Translations under genes and position numbers: made by a program
In this document: positions 52,376 through 64,000 of the stretch, one piece after another
How positions within the stretch are numbered: position 1 is the first letter of the stretch
How the letters are laid out: every line of letters begins with the position of its first letter
Notes under the pieces: model-generated
What the model saw: the letters and a program-made list of their open reading frames with translations, nothing else
Told to the model about the DNA's origin: nothing
Databases searched by the model: none
Origin: Eopsaltria australis
Taxonomy: Eukaryota > Chordata > Aves > Passeriformes > Petroicidae
Direction of reading: 5' to 3'
DNA: 64,000 bases
Assembly (NCBI GenBank): GCA_034509425.1
Contig: JAVTVJ010000662.1
Span: 257,501 to 321,500 of the forward strand

Positions 52376-54158
52376 CTACCAAAAGACAAAACGACAAGGC
52401 CATACATAGAATATTTGAATCAACAGGTTTTATTAATTAAGGAAGTAACATACAACACCACAGTTTCATGCAAGATTTATATATGTTTTTTAAAAATAGC
52501 TTTTGGCTTTCCTACCCATTTGCTCAAAAACAGTAGAGGTACTGACATGAAAAACAGATTAACAATATATACAAAATTTCCTTAGAAATAAGTTGATTGT
52601 AAATGAAATATCTTTACTGTTTTTAACAAACTATTTTAGGTATGTATATTGGCCTTTTTATGATCCAAAACTGACATTTCTGGAAAACAGCTAGAAATGA
52701 AAATAAGACATGGGTCTTTAGAAAACTTGGCAAGGCTGCATGCCTTGGTCAAAACTCAGGTATAGTGAAAGAATCCATAAAAATGTCTTCAGTAGAGGTA
52801 GGAGGACGGGGGAGGGAGGAAAGAAGTGATAATGAATTAAAATCGTCATTTTTTCTGTTTTTTATTACAATTTGAAAGGACACTGAAATTTTTTTAAAAA
52901 ATAAGAAACATGAAGGTAAGTTTTCTTACTTATGCCAATTTTGCTCTGTTTTACAGGATGTCTAGCTAACTCTGAGATATTTTATGCAACCGCAACTGCA
53001 GTACTTTAATTTCCGTACTTCTCTTCCCACAGTTTTTTGTGGCAGCCACAATTCCAAACTAAAACCTCAGGATGCTGTATCAAGTCCACTGGTAACTTAA
53101 TTCCTCCCCTGCCTACAGGACAGGCAATGTGAAAGGAAACCTCCTGATCCCAGTGCATCACAACCTGCACTGAAGAAGCTTCCTCTAACAAGAGGAGGAC
53201 AATTCAATCTTCATTGATTCAGTCTTCAATATCCTTGGCTTGACTGCTAACAGACATGCAGATCAGTACTATTGAATTCAACAGGAATATTGAGTGGGAA
53301 ACAGTATTTAACTCATTAATAACTGTTACAAAGAAACAGCCTGAGATCTCACATTTCTGACTTATTTTTTTCTAAAGAATTGTTTGTTTGGAACATACTT
53401 GGAGCAGCAGAGTTCCAATATAAAGCAGCATACACCTCTTATGAAAACACTTTCATTTTAAATCTGATTAAGGTCCTTCATACCCTAACAGCAGAAATAT
53501 TAACATGATCTTCTCATAATCATGTATTTTATAGCAATTTTAGAATATTGCTCTTCTTTCAGATCTGCTAAGATCTGGTAGGAAATTATTATGTTCCAGA
53601 CAAAAGATGATGACAACACCTAGGGAAATTACTTTAATGACTTGAAAGTCATCAAAATAAACTTGATGAACTCCTAATGATTTAGAATTTGCAGTCACAA
53701 GGACCCTCGAAGAAAAAGAGGACATGTAATACTGCAAGATTCGTACATTCTGATGGAAAGGCAAGCAAAGCATTATGTAAAATAGTCAGAAGACTAAGAT
53801 AAAAATCTGCAGCTCCTTGGTGTACAAGAATTGGTATTTCAAATTCTATTAATCATCCCATGCACAGAGAACAGTTACCAGACAATGGGAAAACACTCAA
53901 TCACTCAAAAACTCCTTAAGCCTCCTGAACTACTGACTCCAGTCAATGCTAAAGAGATACAAGCATGAGTTTAGTATAGTAGCATTATTTAGGTTGGAAA
54001 AGACCCTTCAGCTCATTTAGTCCCATCATTAATCTAGCATTGCCAAGTCCACCACTAAACCATGTCCGGAAGTGCTATGTCTACAAGTCCTTTAAACATC
54101 TCCAGGGGTGCTGACTCTACCCCTTCCCCAGGCAGCCCATTCCAGAGCTTCACAACCC

Positions 54159-54647
54159 TCACTGAAGAAATTCTTTCTTATCCAATCTAAATGTCCCCTG
54201 GTGCAACTTGAGGCCATTATCTCTTGTTGTGTTGCTCAACCCTGACCTGGCTACAATCCCTTTCAGGTTATTTTCTCCCAGCCACTCCTCACAGGACTCA
54301 TGCTCCAGACCCTTCACCAGCACCACTGCCCTTCTCTGGACTTGCTCCAGGCCTTCAATGTCTTTTCTATCATAAGGGACCCACAGCTGGACATAGGATT
54401 TGAAGTATGGCCTCACCAGCACCCAGTACAGGGGGACAATCCCTGCCCTGCTCCTGCTGGCCACACCATTGATGATCCAGGCCAGGATGCCATTGGCCTT
54501 CTTGGCCACCTGGGCACACCCTGGCTCATGTTCAGCTGCTGTTACCAGCACCCCCAGCTCCTTTTCCTGTGGGCAGCTTTGCAGCCACTCTGCCCCAGCC
54601 TGTGGAGCTGCCTGGGGTTGTTGTGACCCAAGGGCAGGAGCCAGCAC
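54159..54647 (-). pseudogene. CR1 ORF2 fragment: C-terminal region
   Basis: A 162-codon open frame carries [40 protein letters not shown] and GNGLKLHQG-like NGLKLHQGTFRLDKKEF, the standard order of the CR1 ORF2 C-terminus. It lies downstream of the reverse-transcriptase piece after a frame break. Confidence 0.88.
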
Positions 54648-54663
54648 TGGGCCTTGTTGAACC

Positions 54664-54966
54664 TCACACCATTGGCCTCAGCCCATGATCCAGCCTGTCC
54701 AGATCCCTCTGCAGAGCCTTCCTGCCCTCCAGCAGATCAGCACTCCCACACAGCCTGATGCCATCTGTAAAGTGACTGAGAGTGCATTCGATCCTCTTGT
54801 CCAGTTCATCAATAAAGGCATTAAACAGGACTGGCCCCAGCACTGAGTCATAGGGAACAGCACTGGTGACCGGCCACCAGCTGGATGTAACTCCATACAC
54901 CACCACTCCTCTCCAGACCTGGCCATCCAGCAACTCTTTTAACCAGGGAAGCATATATGCATCCAA
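54664..54966 (-). pseudogene. CR1 ORF2 fragment: reverse-transcriptase core
   Basis: The frame is open for about 100 residues and includes [20 protein letters not shown], a conserved reverse-transcriptase motif, and [11 protein letters not shown], typical of CR1. The catalytic aspartate pair is lost: FTDG replaces the F/YADD box. The ATG at the start is incidental, because the domain continues upstream in other frames. Confidence 0.85.
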
Positions 54967-56609
54967 GGCATGGGCCGCCAGTTTCTCCAGGATAATGCAG
55001 TGGAAAACACTTCCAAAGGCTTTACTAAAGTCCAGTTAGACAACATTCACAGCCCTTCCCTCATCTGCTGAGTGGGTTGCCCTATCATACTAGGAGGTCA
55101 AGTTTGTCAAGCAGGACCTGCCTTTCACAAACCCATGCTGGCTAGGCCTGATCCTTAGGTTGTTCTGCATGTGCCATGTAACAGCACCCAGGATGACCTG
55201 CTCCTTATCCTTTCTCAGCACTGAGGTCAAGCTGACAAGCCCGACAGTTCCCCAGATCCTCCGTTGAACCCTCTGTGTACATGGGTGCCATATTTGCCAA
55301 TCTCCAATGAACTGGGACCTTCATGGTTAACCAGGACTGTTGCCAAATGATGGAAAGTGGCTCAGGCTCTGCCTCCTTCAATACCCCTGGGTGGATGCTA
55401 TGTGCCTCACAGACTTCTGCAGGTATAAGTGATGTAGCACACCATTTCCCCTTGGATCACAGGGGCTTCGTTCTGCTCTTCCTTACAGATCCTCTTACAG
55501 ATCAGGGGCTGGGTACCTCGAGAACAACTGGTTTTACAATTATTGTCTTCTTTGCTTCAGAAAAGGCACCTCAGTCTTTTCCTTATCCCTAATACTTTAT
55601 TTCCCCCTGCAGTTTTGCTGGTGCATCTTCTTACTTCTTCAACAATGAAAAGCCCTTGCCATTTTGTGATCACAGTGGCCAGAGAGCCTCCAACACTCAT
55701 ATCACACCACCCACCAGTCCCTCCCTGTTCACAAACAACACATCCAGCAGGGTGCCCTCCCTTGTTGACATCCTGACCAGCTGTGTCAGGGCATTATGTC
55801 CAAGAACCTCCTGGGCTGGTTCCTCTCCACTGTATTATATTTTCAGCAGACATCTGGTAAATTGAGAATGAAGACTCTTGACTGTGAGACATCTCTCACC
55901 TGCCCATAGAATATTTCAACTGCCTCTTCAACATTTCATCTTCCTCTTCCAACTAGCTCAAAAGTCTGTATTTACCTGAGTAAGCAAGTCTGTTTTGGCA
56001 CACACAAGGTTATTCTTAAAATTTCTGCTATTACTGCCTAGCTTATTTCTTGATAGAACACAGTTCCAGGATTCTCTTCACTCATTTCAAGCCTAGGCAG
56101 AAAACCCAAAACTGAACTGACACACAATAACTTACTGCCAAAAATTCAGACCACCAAGCCAAAACCTTATCTTAAAGACACCTAGCTGAATTGTTGCTCT
56201 GTCCCCAGATAAACCTTGCAGTACAAGTACTGAAGCCTGTACTAAAGAAAGAGATTACAAGAAGTAATTCTCTTCTGAAGTGGCACAGAACCAGTTTCAG
56301 GAGAGCAAGCACAACCAAAGCCTCTGGGCTCTAACAAAAGGGGAAAGCCTTGTGCAGAGATCTTAGAAAGCACCTTCAGTGCAAAGATCTTAGAAAGCTC
56401 CAATAGTGCTATGGTGTTCTGGAGAAGAAAAGCAACCAGAGCAGTATGACACTGATATTAGGCCTACATCTTGAACTTCAATCAGAAAGAGAAGGTATGA
56501 GTAGGGTATAATGGAGATACAATTACCACTAACACTAATATTTTTCCTGCCAGTAGAGGACTGAAAGTAGGACTTTGACAATGGGAGATCAAAGTCTTCC
56601 TGTTTTAGC

Positions 56610-56645
56610 TATTAATTAAACTATTTAACTAATTAATTAACTATT
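56610..56645. repeat. AATTA low-complexity tract
   Basis: ATTAATTAAACTATTTAAC followed by further TAATTAAT units. A short AT-only tract in the intron upstream of exon 1. Confidence 0.6.
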
Positions 56646-59600
56646 GAATCAACAACTGACAGACTAATTCCTACAGACTTATTCTCCAATCTTCACTATC
56701 TATAGTGCGCTACACTAAACTGTGGGATATGCTTCTTCACACATCCCTGAAGAAATGCTAAATATGGGTGACAGTCAGATTTTACTTTCACAGAAGTCTA
56801 ATTAGAATTCAAACTGATGATAACCAGTATATTTTAGCAACTTTATCAAACCAATCCTCGGATCCTTTTCGACAAGGGACAGAAAGCATGACAGTTCTGG
56901 GAGTGGATTCAAATGTTCCAATGCCTTCTGTTGTCTGAATCCCTTTAGATGCAGTTTCACAGTTGATTTAAGACTAATCAGTCCAATAGAAGTTTATTGT
57001 TTTGTTTGCTTTTTTAAAAGGATGTTTTATTTTCACCAAGATCAGTAAAATGATCTGTCTCACTCTGTGGTCATAGAATCACTAGAATGACTGGATTTTC
57101 AAAAGCAGTAGGTGGTAAAGGGAGAACAGAACAGAAGAGTGGCAGTTGTTAGTTAAACCACATTAAATACACTTAACAGTTTGTAGTAGCACATGATTTA
57201 ATTGTGCAGTTAATAGCTTTCCTAAATTGTAAAATGACTAAAAAGTTCAGAACCCTGGGAGAATAAAATGATTAAAAACTGAGACCACAACATTCCAGAC
57301 TACAATTTGCAAATAGACTCTGTGCATTCTCCATCTACTACGATTTATTCACAGCAGAGAAGTGAGTATTTTAGTGTGGAAGAACATGCATAATTCTTTT
57401 TTACATTATTCCAGACATGCAATTAGGGACATCTTCATAAAGTATTAACAGCTTAAATGAAGAAATTGACAGATAGCAAATTCCAATAGCCTATTTTAAA
57501 AGTCACTAAGTAAATGAGCTAACATTTAACTGAGATTTTGCTAGAAGTTACATTTAATAAGGCATAAAAGTTGAGAATGTGACTTCCACTTAGGGTAAAA
57601 TACATTATGTGAATACTACAATTACCTCCAAACAGATACTGAGTTAAAACTAAGCTTCAATGATATCCAAAGCAAGAATACACAGTATTTTCCCACTTTG
57701 CCAGCCTTAACTCCATCTTGTACTGAAAAAGTGATTCAAGTATTTGTATTCCTTGGTTAGGTATAAATCATTTGAAGTTACAAATTTCAGTTTCTCTCCT
57801 TGGTTTCATAAGGAAATACACTCATGTTTCTTTTGATGCCTGTAGCAAAATCTTTGGCAAACAAGATTTTCACCATCTTCCAGAGAGCTTTCTAATATTT
57901 CCAGGAACTGTTCTCAAGAGAGTTTTGGATAACCTAGATTTTGAAGGTAAGAAGAATTTTGGTACTCTTCATTATTTGGTGAACCTGACTGCAATACCAA
58001 AAACTACTTTAGCCCACCAAGATCCATATTCACCTGCCATATGAAGAACAGTTTCCTTGAAAAGGGAAAATGGTGGATAATGTATAGAACAGTTTGCTAC
58101 TTAAAGCATTAATGAATTATGTAAGACAGATATAAAATTTTGATGTTGTACGTAAACATGTCTACCTAAATCCTTCCATGTACTTTATAGATGAGTCTCA
58201 GAACACCAAGAACAGACCTATCGTTACTGAGTAGATCAGCTGTGAGAAGTTTCTGACAGAGCAGCAGACCTCAGCCAATCCCACTTGTCAACAGCCACAT
58301 GCTAGTAGAAGTATTCACCTTCTCCACAACAGGAAGTCCTTGAATATGATTCAGGTTTGTCAGTATAGGTAAAGACTGACAAGAAGAATTGCTAGTCATC
58401 TAAAAAAAAGGCACAATCTCACATGATAAAAATACTTGAGATAGTAAAGTGTAACCAACATAATTTGCAGCCTGGCTGGAGAGAGGCTTTAAAAGGCACA
58501 AGCAAAGTTTGACAAGTCTGCCTTATTAAGCCAAAAGGAGTTAAGAGACAAAGAATAAAGGGACTTGATCATCCACTCCATAAATAATAGTTTCCTTTCA
58601 AGTACTAAACAGCCAGCAAAGTATACTGACTCTTTCTAAGGTAAGTTGCAATTTATAATCAGTTGTGTGATAAAAACCTGTGCTACTGTGAATGGACAGA
58701 TAGAACCTAGTAATGATCAGATGAAATACTCTGATGGCCCCGTAGAAGTAGGGGAGTATTTCAAATGCCTAAGTGTAAGCCTCCTAGTGCCATTTTACGC
58801 TCCCTCAAGTATGAAAAAAATCTGCATGAATCTGGCAGATTCTGAAGGTATAAAGCCTACAGGAGATCCATAAAAACTGAAGACTAGGAAGGGCATCTTG
58901 TAGCACTTCGAACAACACTGGACACCCAGACAGATCATAGAATTATCATATCCTAGTCTGTCTAAAGATTAACATTTTCAAATACTTACCCTTCTATAGG
59001 ACAAAATTATGCAGTAAATCATCAAACTATTCTGTTTCAAAATAGTTATTGAAACATTTTCTTGTTACATTGAAAAAAACTGATTTTCAGCACCTAAAAC
59101 TCCTGATGGTCATGTGTTAAGAATCATTGGAAAAGAACAAGCTGGGGGTTACAAGATAAACCCCCACAAGAGAACCACACTGGGTCACAGTACCAGGATG
59201 CATGTTACAGAAATGATTACAAACCATAACCACTTCCTGAATGGACAGAAAGCTGGTGTCTTTGCTTTCACCAGATCAGAACAGTGTGTTCTGTGTGGTC
59301 TTGGACACAATGTATTTACACCTTTCAGCAACAAAGTTACTTAAAAGTGAATGAGAACTTTAGAAACTTAATTTATCCCTTTACCTCACAGAATATAGAA
59401 ATATTCAGGTAATGAAGCAGTGGCCTGGGTGGTTTTTATCAAGGAAGAATTTCTAAGAAGCCTTCCTGAACAAACAGGCAGTCACAGGACCTCCAGAATG
59501 CAATGATTGAGTAACACATGATGCAAATAATAGTCTACCTTATTTATATAAAATATCAATACAAATTTATCACACTACCAAACACTGCGTTCTGTCAGTC

Positions 59601-62600
59601 CTCCAAAGACTATTGCTCCTATGCAAGTCTAAAAGTACATACACAGCTAGTGTATGTACTGAAGTACGTATATTTTCAGTTAAGTGAACAATGGAATGAA
59701 GAATCAATATAGATTGCAAGATCACAATTATATTACCCTGATTTCCTCACATATTATGATTTTTACTTCCATTATAACCATAGTCTATTCATTACCATTT
59801 GGATAAAGAGGTCAAAAAGAAAACCTAAGGGTTCAGTTGGATTTGTAGAATTATGCAGATCTGAAGCCACTGAAACAGACTTGAACTCACACAGCACCCT
59901 CTCTCAAGGACCATTTTTCAGCTTACAACTCTATTCAAATGACTGTAATATATTAATATAATTACATAGAAGATACTATGTGAATCCAGTAAATTACAAT
60001 GGAAACCGTTACTTTAGTTTTGAGTTTTTGGTAAGAGATTTGCACACAATTACATTTGTGGATTTTAGGAGTTTAGGTATACAAAGAGATAACCAGGCTT
60101 TAATTTAATAAAAACTGAAGTATTAATGGAAATTCCCAGGGCAACTTCAAGGCATTTTTCAGTAAAAGGACTTGAAATACAAGTCAGCTTACCCTGTGAT
60201 ACTAACCTCTGAAGTTGCACGTTTCATGTCCAGCAAAATATTTTTACATTTCTTAACAAAAGCAAGTTTTAATGCAGCTAAGGAACACACAACAAAATTC
60301 TACTAGTCTGAGAAGATTGCATTTGCAATTCAAAAAAGCTTTCTCTATAAAAAGCTTTCAATTTTTAAAAACAGTGAGCTTTGATAATTAAGCTACACAA
60401 AGGAACTAAGACACCTACTCAGTCCTGAGAATCTGACTAAGGCAGGTGAAACTTAACATTAAGGCTTTTTCACTGACATAATTCTCAGCTTACTTCAGCA
60501 TATATAAAAATTACACGATCAACAATACATAAATCAAGTTTTATTTGTAGTTTACTAATAATATAATAATCTATACAATACCCTGTATAATTCCAGTTCA
60601 GATGTACATGTTTGTTTCATTCTAAAAAAAGCCCCACAGTTTTCCAAAACAATATGAGTATGTGAACTCATTTATTACCCGAAAGACTCTTCAAACCCTT
60701 CAATTCAGCCTTACAGAGGCTTTTAAAAACTCACTTAGCCAATAACATAATTTATAAATATAAATTTGAAAATGTAATGAAATAAAAGCTTAATGAAAAT
60801 GAAAAAATCCCCAACCTCAGAGTATTATTCAGAAAACCCATATTCATGGAAGTTTTATAGTACACCTCTGAGTCAAGAGCACTACATGTGTGGAAGTAGG
60901 CGTCTGAGGACCACTGAACATTATTTTTTTGCCAGTGTATCACAACTACAGTAACATCTCTGCTAAGTAACATCATAGCAAGCTAATGTGGAAACTGAAG
61001 AAGTGTTCATTCACATTTTTCTAAGAAGCAGTGATTAAGTCTAGGACTGGTTTCTAAAAATAGGGGCTAAGACTTAAATATGCTGCAGTACTGAACATCT
61101 TTCTTTAGTAACCCCAAATGTGCAATCACTGCTGCAATAAAGTCTTGTGACACCTGCAGACAGAACTAAAACAATTCATTATGATTTTTAGATCACTTTC
61201 ATTTGTTCAAAACAGTTTCATACTCCTCAAAACAGACATGGGACATCAAATAGCTTTCTCTTACCAAGGAAAATACCCTCCTTTCAGTAGTGTGGAGAAA
61301 AAGCAAGATGACAATGCAATGACTAAGACATGCAAAGCAAAGAACAGAAAAAACATTCAGAGTATAAGAAAAGAGGAAGGAAGTATAAGAAAGAACACGA
61401 ATGGATAAATTAAACACTGCCAAATAAAATTAAGAAGGAGCAAAGGTGAAGGGAAGAAAAAAGACACTATTTGCTTCTAAGCAAATAGTTCACCTTTTTT
61501 TACTCTCAAATCCAAAAATTGAAGTGGAATTTGGAATTTATATTCAGGTATTTGGTTAGATGTTTGACTTGTTTTTCAGGTTAAAATTTAATATCAATTT
61601 AATTATATGAAAAGGCAGTATAAGCCACCAAGATAGCAAGCAAATATGAACCAACTGTCAAGCAAAAATATTCTTCCACAGGCTTGCACAGTAAGTGAAC
61701 CATGAACAAAACCAGTTAATTCTTAGTTAATTTAGGACTGCAACCAAGAGACGGGTACTAACTGCTCTAGAATTAGTAGTCACCCCCTCTCATGACTTAT
61801 AGACAGGGAATGCAGGGATGTCCCAGATCGTCAGAACTGCACATCACTCACAGTGCAGTTCCCGTACAGAACTGCAATTGCTGCCTGTGCTCCTCCTTGT
61901 CTAGTGCTCCAAGTACACACTCCAGTTACACCAAAACATGTATACGTCTTAAAGCAACTCAACTTCCTTTTCTCTCAGAACAAAATACATGATTTTAAAA
62001 GGTAAATTCAAAGAAAGCATTTTCCATATAAGGAAATGTACTTACATATTTATTTTCATTTTCATGAAAATAATGGACTGTTTACCAATACAAAAATGTT
62101 TATCCAACATTTAAACCATATTGGGACTACAGACATAGGTAAAGATGTTAATTAGGAGACTCAAATTTTTAAAACACAAAATTACTTCAAATTGTTTTAG
62201 AATGATAACTGTACCTGTACTTAGATTGGCAGTCTAAGAGGTGGTAGTTTGCTACCCTTACCAGAGAGTCTGACATACTCATCTAAACATCATCAATAGT
62301 GATTAAATCCCACATTACAGCAATTTTTTCTCCTCCATTGTAATGCCTAAGTAGGCAAAGGAGCTGAAAGCATCTTAAAATATCTGCTCATTCACATTAG
62401 TGGTATTCTCACACTAATAACTGGCAGTGTAATTATTCTTCTGATAAACGGTTATGTTGTTATAATACAGTCCTCAGTTACCCCCAGTCTTCTTGTCTGG
62501 CACTTTTCCAACCATAGACTGCAACAAACTTGTGCATACACCGTCAAAGAGATGAATGATCCAAATAATTTGAAATTTTTTTACATTTACTATTCCCCAT

Positions 62601-64000
62601 AGTCCTTTAAAGAGCTGCCACAACCAATCAAGAATTCTACCTGATATTACAAACAGAAGTGTATAGGCTCAGACCCAGGAGTCTAAAGCTTTCTCAGAGC
62701 AGAGGTCTGACCTCACACACGTGTTCCTCACACAGCAGAAAAAATTAAATAAAGGTTTACTTTTGCAAAGTAACTAAACAAGTCTATTTTACTCTTCTAA
62801 ATATCCAGAGAAAATCCTGGTACAATAATGAAAAGGCCACACAAGTTACTAGACAGAGAGAAATATACTACAGACAGATGCCTAGAACAAAGTTCATGAG
62901 TACTCTGGCATTCAGGAGGGCCTCAAAGTAATCTAACATTGCATTCATTTCATACAGTTTACATGATTTTCTATGACCATATAGAATTAAAATGACCAAA
63001 ATTAAAGCTAGAAACTTTAGTGGGTCATGAGATGATGGGGATCTGCCACATCTAATAGTTAAATTAAAAATTATTAGGAATTACACAGTTGATACATGGA
63101 TTTCTATAAAACTATTTGTTTCCTTCCAATTAATTTTTGTCTCTGTAAGTCAATGATCTAGAGAGAGATAAAAACAATTTAACAACTTACTTGCAACGAT
63201 GGCTAGTATGCCTCTTATCCTATATATAGATGATAAAAAGAAACTCAGCCTGAGTCAAGAAGATGAGACTACAGTACTGCATGGAAACGTGGAAACTTTG
63301 TTGGTCAAATTTGTAGGAAAACAAAGGACTCCTTTCTTAATTTGAGTTGATACACACATCCTAGAGAACCTGCCTGCAGAGATTCTACTCACTGTTGCTG
63401 TTCCACTGCAACTCTGTCATGGGACTAACAGAAACCACAGCAATATATTCCGCTGCAAAGACAAATGGCATTTTTATCTATAGACTGTACTTCTGTTATA
63501 CCAACAGTAAATATCTAGCAGCCACAAAGCAAAACAAATCAGGAAATTAATGTGCCCAAAATTTAACCCTCTTTTCAGTTTTTCTTCTTCTGGATGAATT
63601 CTTTTATCCAAACTTTCCATAGTCAGCTTAAGGTAGTTTTTTTTTGTTACAAATTCATGCCCTAAGTTATTCTCATCTTACTAAGCAGTACACATGAAAG
63701 GAAAAAATAAAACTGATGTGACAATAAAATAGCTAGCCAGTTCATTTTATGTCCCAAACGCTTCACTAAATATCTTCAAATAAGTGAATCTTATATTAAA
63801 CATTAACTCCACCTCATGCGTATCTAAAAGAACCTGGCCAGAGAGTACTGAGCAATGATAAAAAGGGAAACAGCAGCTGAATCCAGACTACCCCAATTCA
63901 CTCTGAAGAGTTTGATGGATATCCTAAGGAAGGAAGAAATAAGCAGCATAAAACAACTTCACTGTAAACTAGTTTTCCTAATTTAATCTTTTGCTCTTAG

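Larger units (their letters stand above)
53985..55880 (-). mobile_element. CR1 LINE, 5'-truncated, about 1.9 kb, inactive
   Basis: On the minus strand the copy reads from the C-terminal part of the endonuclease domain (LLDVLFVNREGLVGG near 55700-55760), through reverse transcriptase ([16 protein letters not shown], about 54799-54846) and the post-RT region (QVQRRAVVLVKGLEHESCEE near 54270-54330), to the CR1 3' UTR ending near 53985. Several frame breaks are present. The reverse-transcriptase active-site box reads FTDG (54760-54771) instead of F/YADD, so the enzyme is dead. The copy is much GC-richer than the intron. It lies in the same orientation as AP3B1, unlike the other CR1 tails here. 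Confidence 0.93.
52376..64000 (-). other. Partial AP3B1 intron before exon 1 of the window
   Basis: At least 11.6 kb of intron runs to the window edge. It contains the CR1 copy at 53985-55880. The rest is AT-rich, with low-complexity AATTA text near 56610-56645. I looked for the expected upstream exon (RYARTQF and EEWGQVVI region) on the minus strand and did not find it. Confidence 0.83.

Noticed and set aside
54300..55865. Plus-strand open frames across the CR1 copy
   Set aside because: They are antisense shadows of CR1 ORF2, whose recognisable domains read on the minus strand.
57055..57110. CATAGAATCACTAGAATGAC, resembling the end of a CR1 tail
   Set aside because: Only about 20 bases are similar and no further CR1 text follows, so it is not listed as an element.
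61834..61861. Perfect 9-bp inverted repeat GAACTGCAC...GTGCAGTTC with a 10-base loop, as a possible small-RNA hairpin
   Set aside because: The stem is too short for a microRNA precursor and does not extend. Hairpins of this size arise by chance in 64 kb.

Overview
The window is nuclear DNA from a bird. It is AT-rich, has few repeats, and carries a vertebrate gene with many short exons and long introns. The recognisable repeats are CR1 LINEs in both orientations plus one solo LTR, which is an avian repeat profile. The LTR resembles LTR families I associate with neoavian or songbird genomes, but the species cannot be fixed from sequence alone.

One gene explains all the coding signal: AP3B1, the beta-3A subunit of the AP-3 adaptor complex, on the minus strand. 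Fifteen consecutive internal exons are readable, from 52375 down to 7019. They join in frame with consistent splice phases into 607 codons, about residue 260 to about 840 of a protein of roughly 1,100 residues. The 5' exons lie above 64000 and the exons for the C-terminal ear lie below position 1; I could not find either in the window. Exons 1-10 encode the second half of the adaptin alpha-solenoid trunk. Exons 11-13 encode the acidic, serine-rich hinge. Exons 14-15 carry a clathrin-box-like LLDLD motif and the start of the linker to the ear. The residues match AP3B1 rather than its paralogue AP3B2.

Layout by coordinate: 1-7018 is a partial intron; 7019-8016 holds exons 15 and 14; 8017-15393 is an intron; 15394-23227 holds exons 13-9, including the hinge; 23228-28575 is an intron; 28576-28752 is exon 8; 28753-37965 is the largest complete intron, with an LTR and a CR1 tail; 37966-38075 is exon 7; 38076-43679 is an intron with CR1 tails; 43680-52375 holds exons 6-1; and 52376-64000 is a partial intron with a 1.9-kb CR1.

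Nothing in the window is a microbial-type system, tRNA, rRNA or CRISPR array. The parts not explained by exons or repeats are several intronic blocks whose composition and clustered transcription-factor-like motifs suggest conserved non-coding elements, the strongest near 17.43-17.87 kb. In vertebrates AP3B1 lies near the homeobox gene OTP, so long-range enhancers in its introns are plausible. That link is inference.
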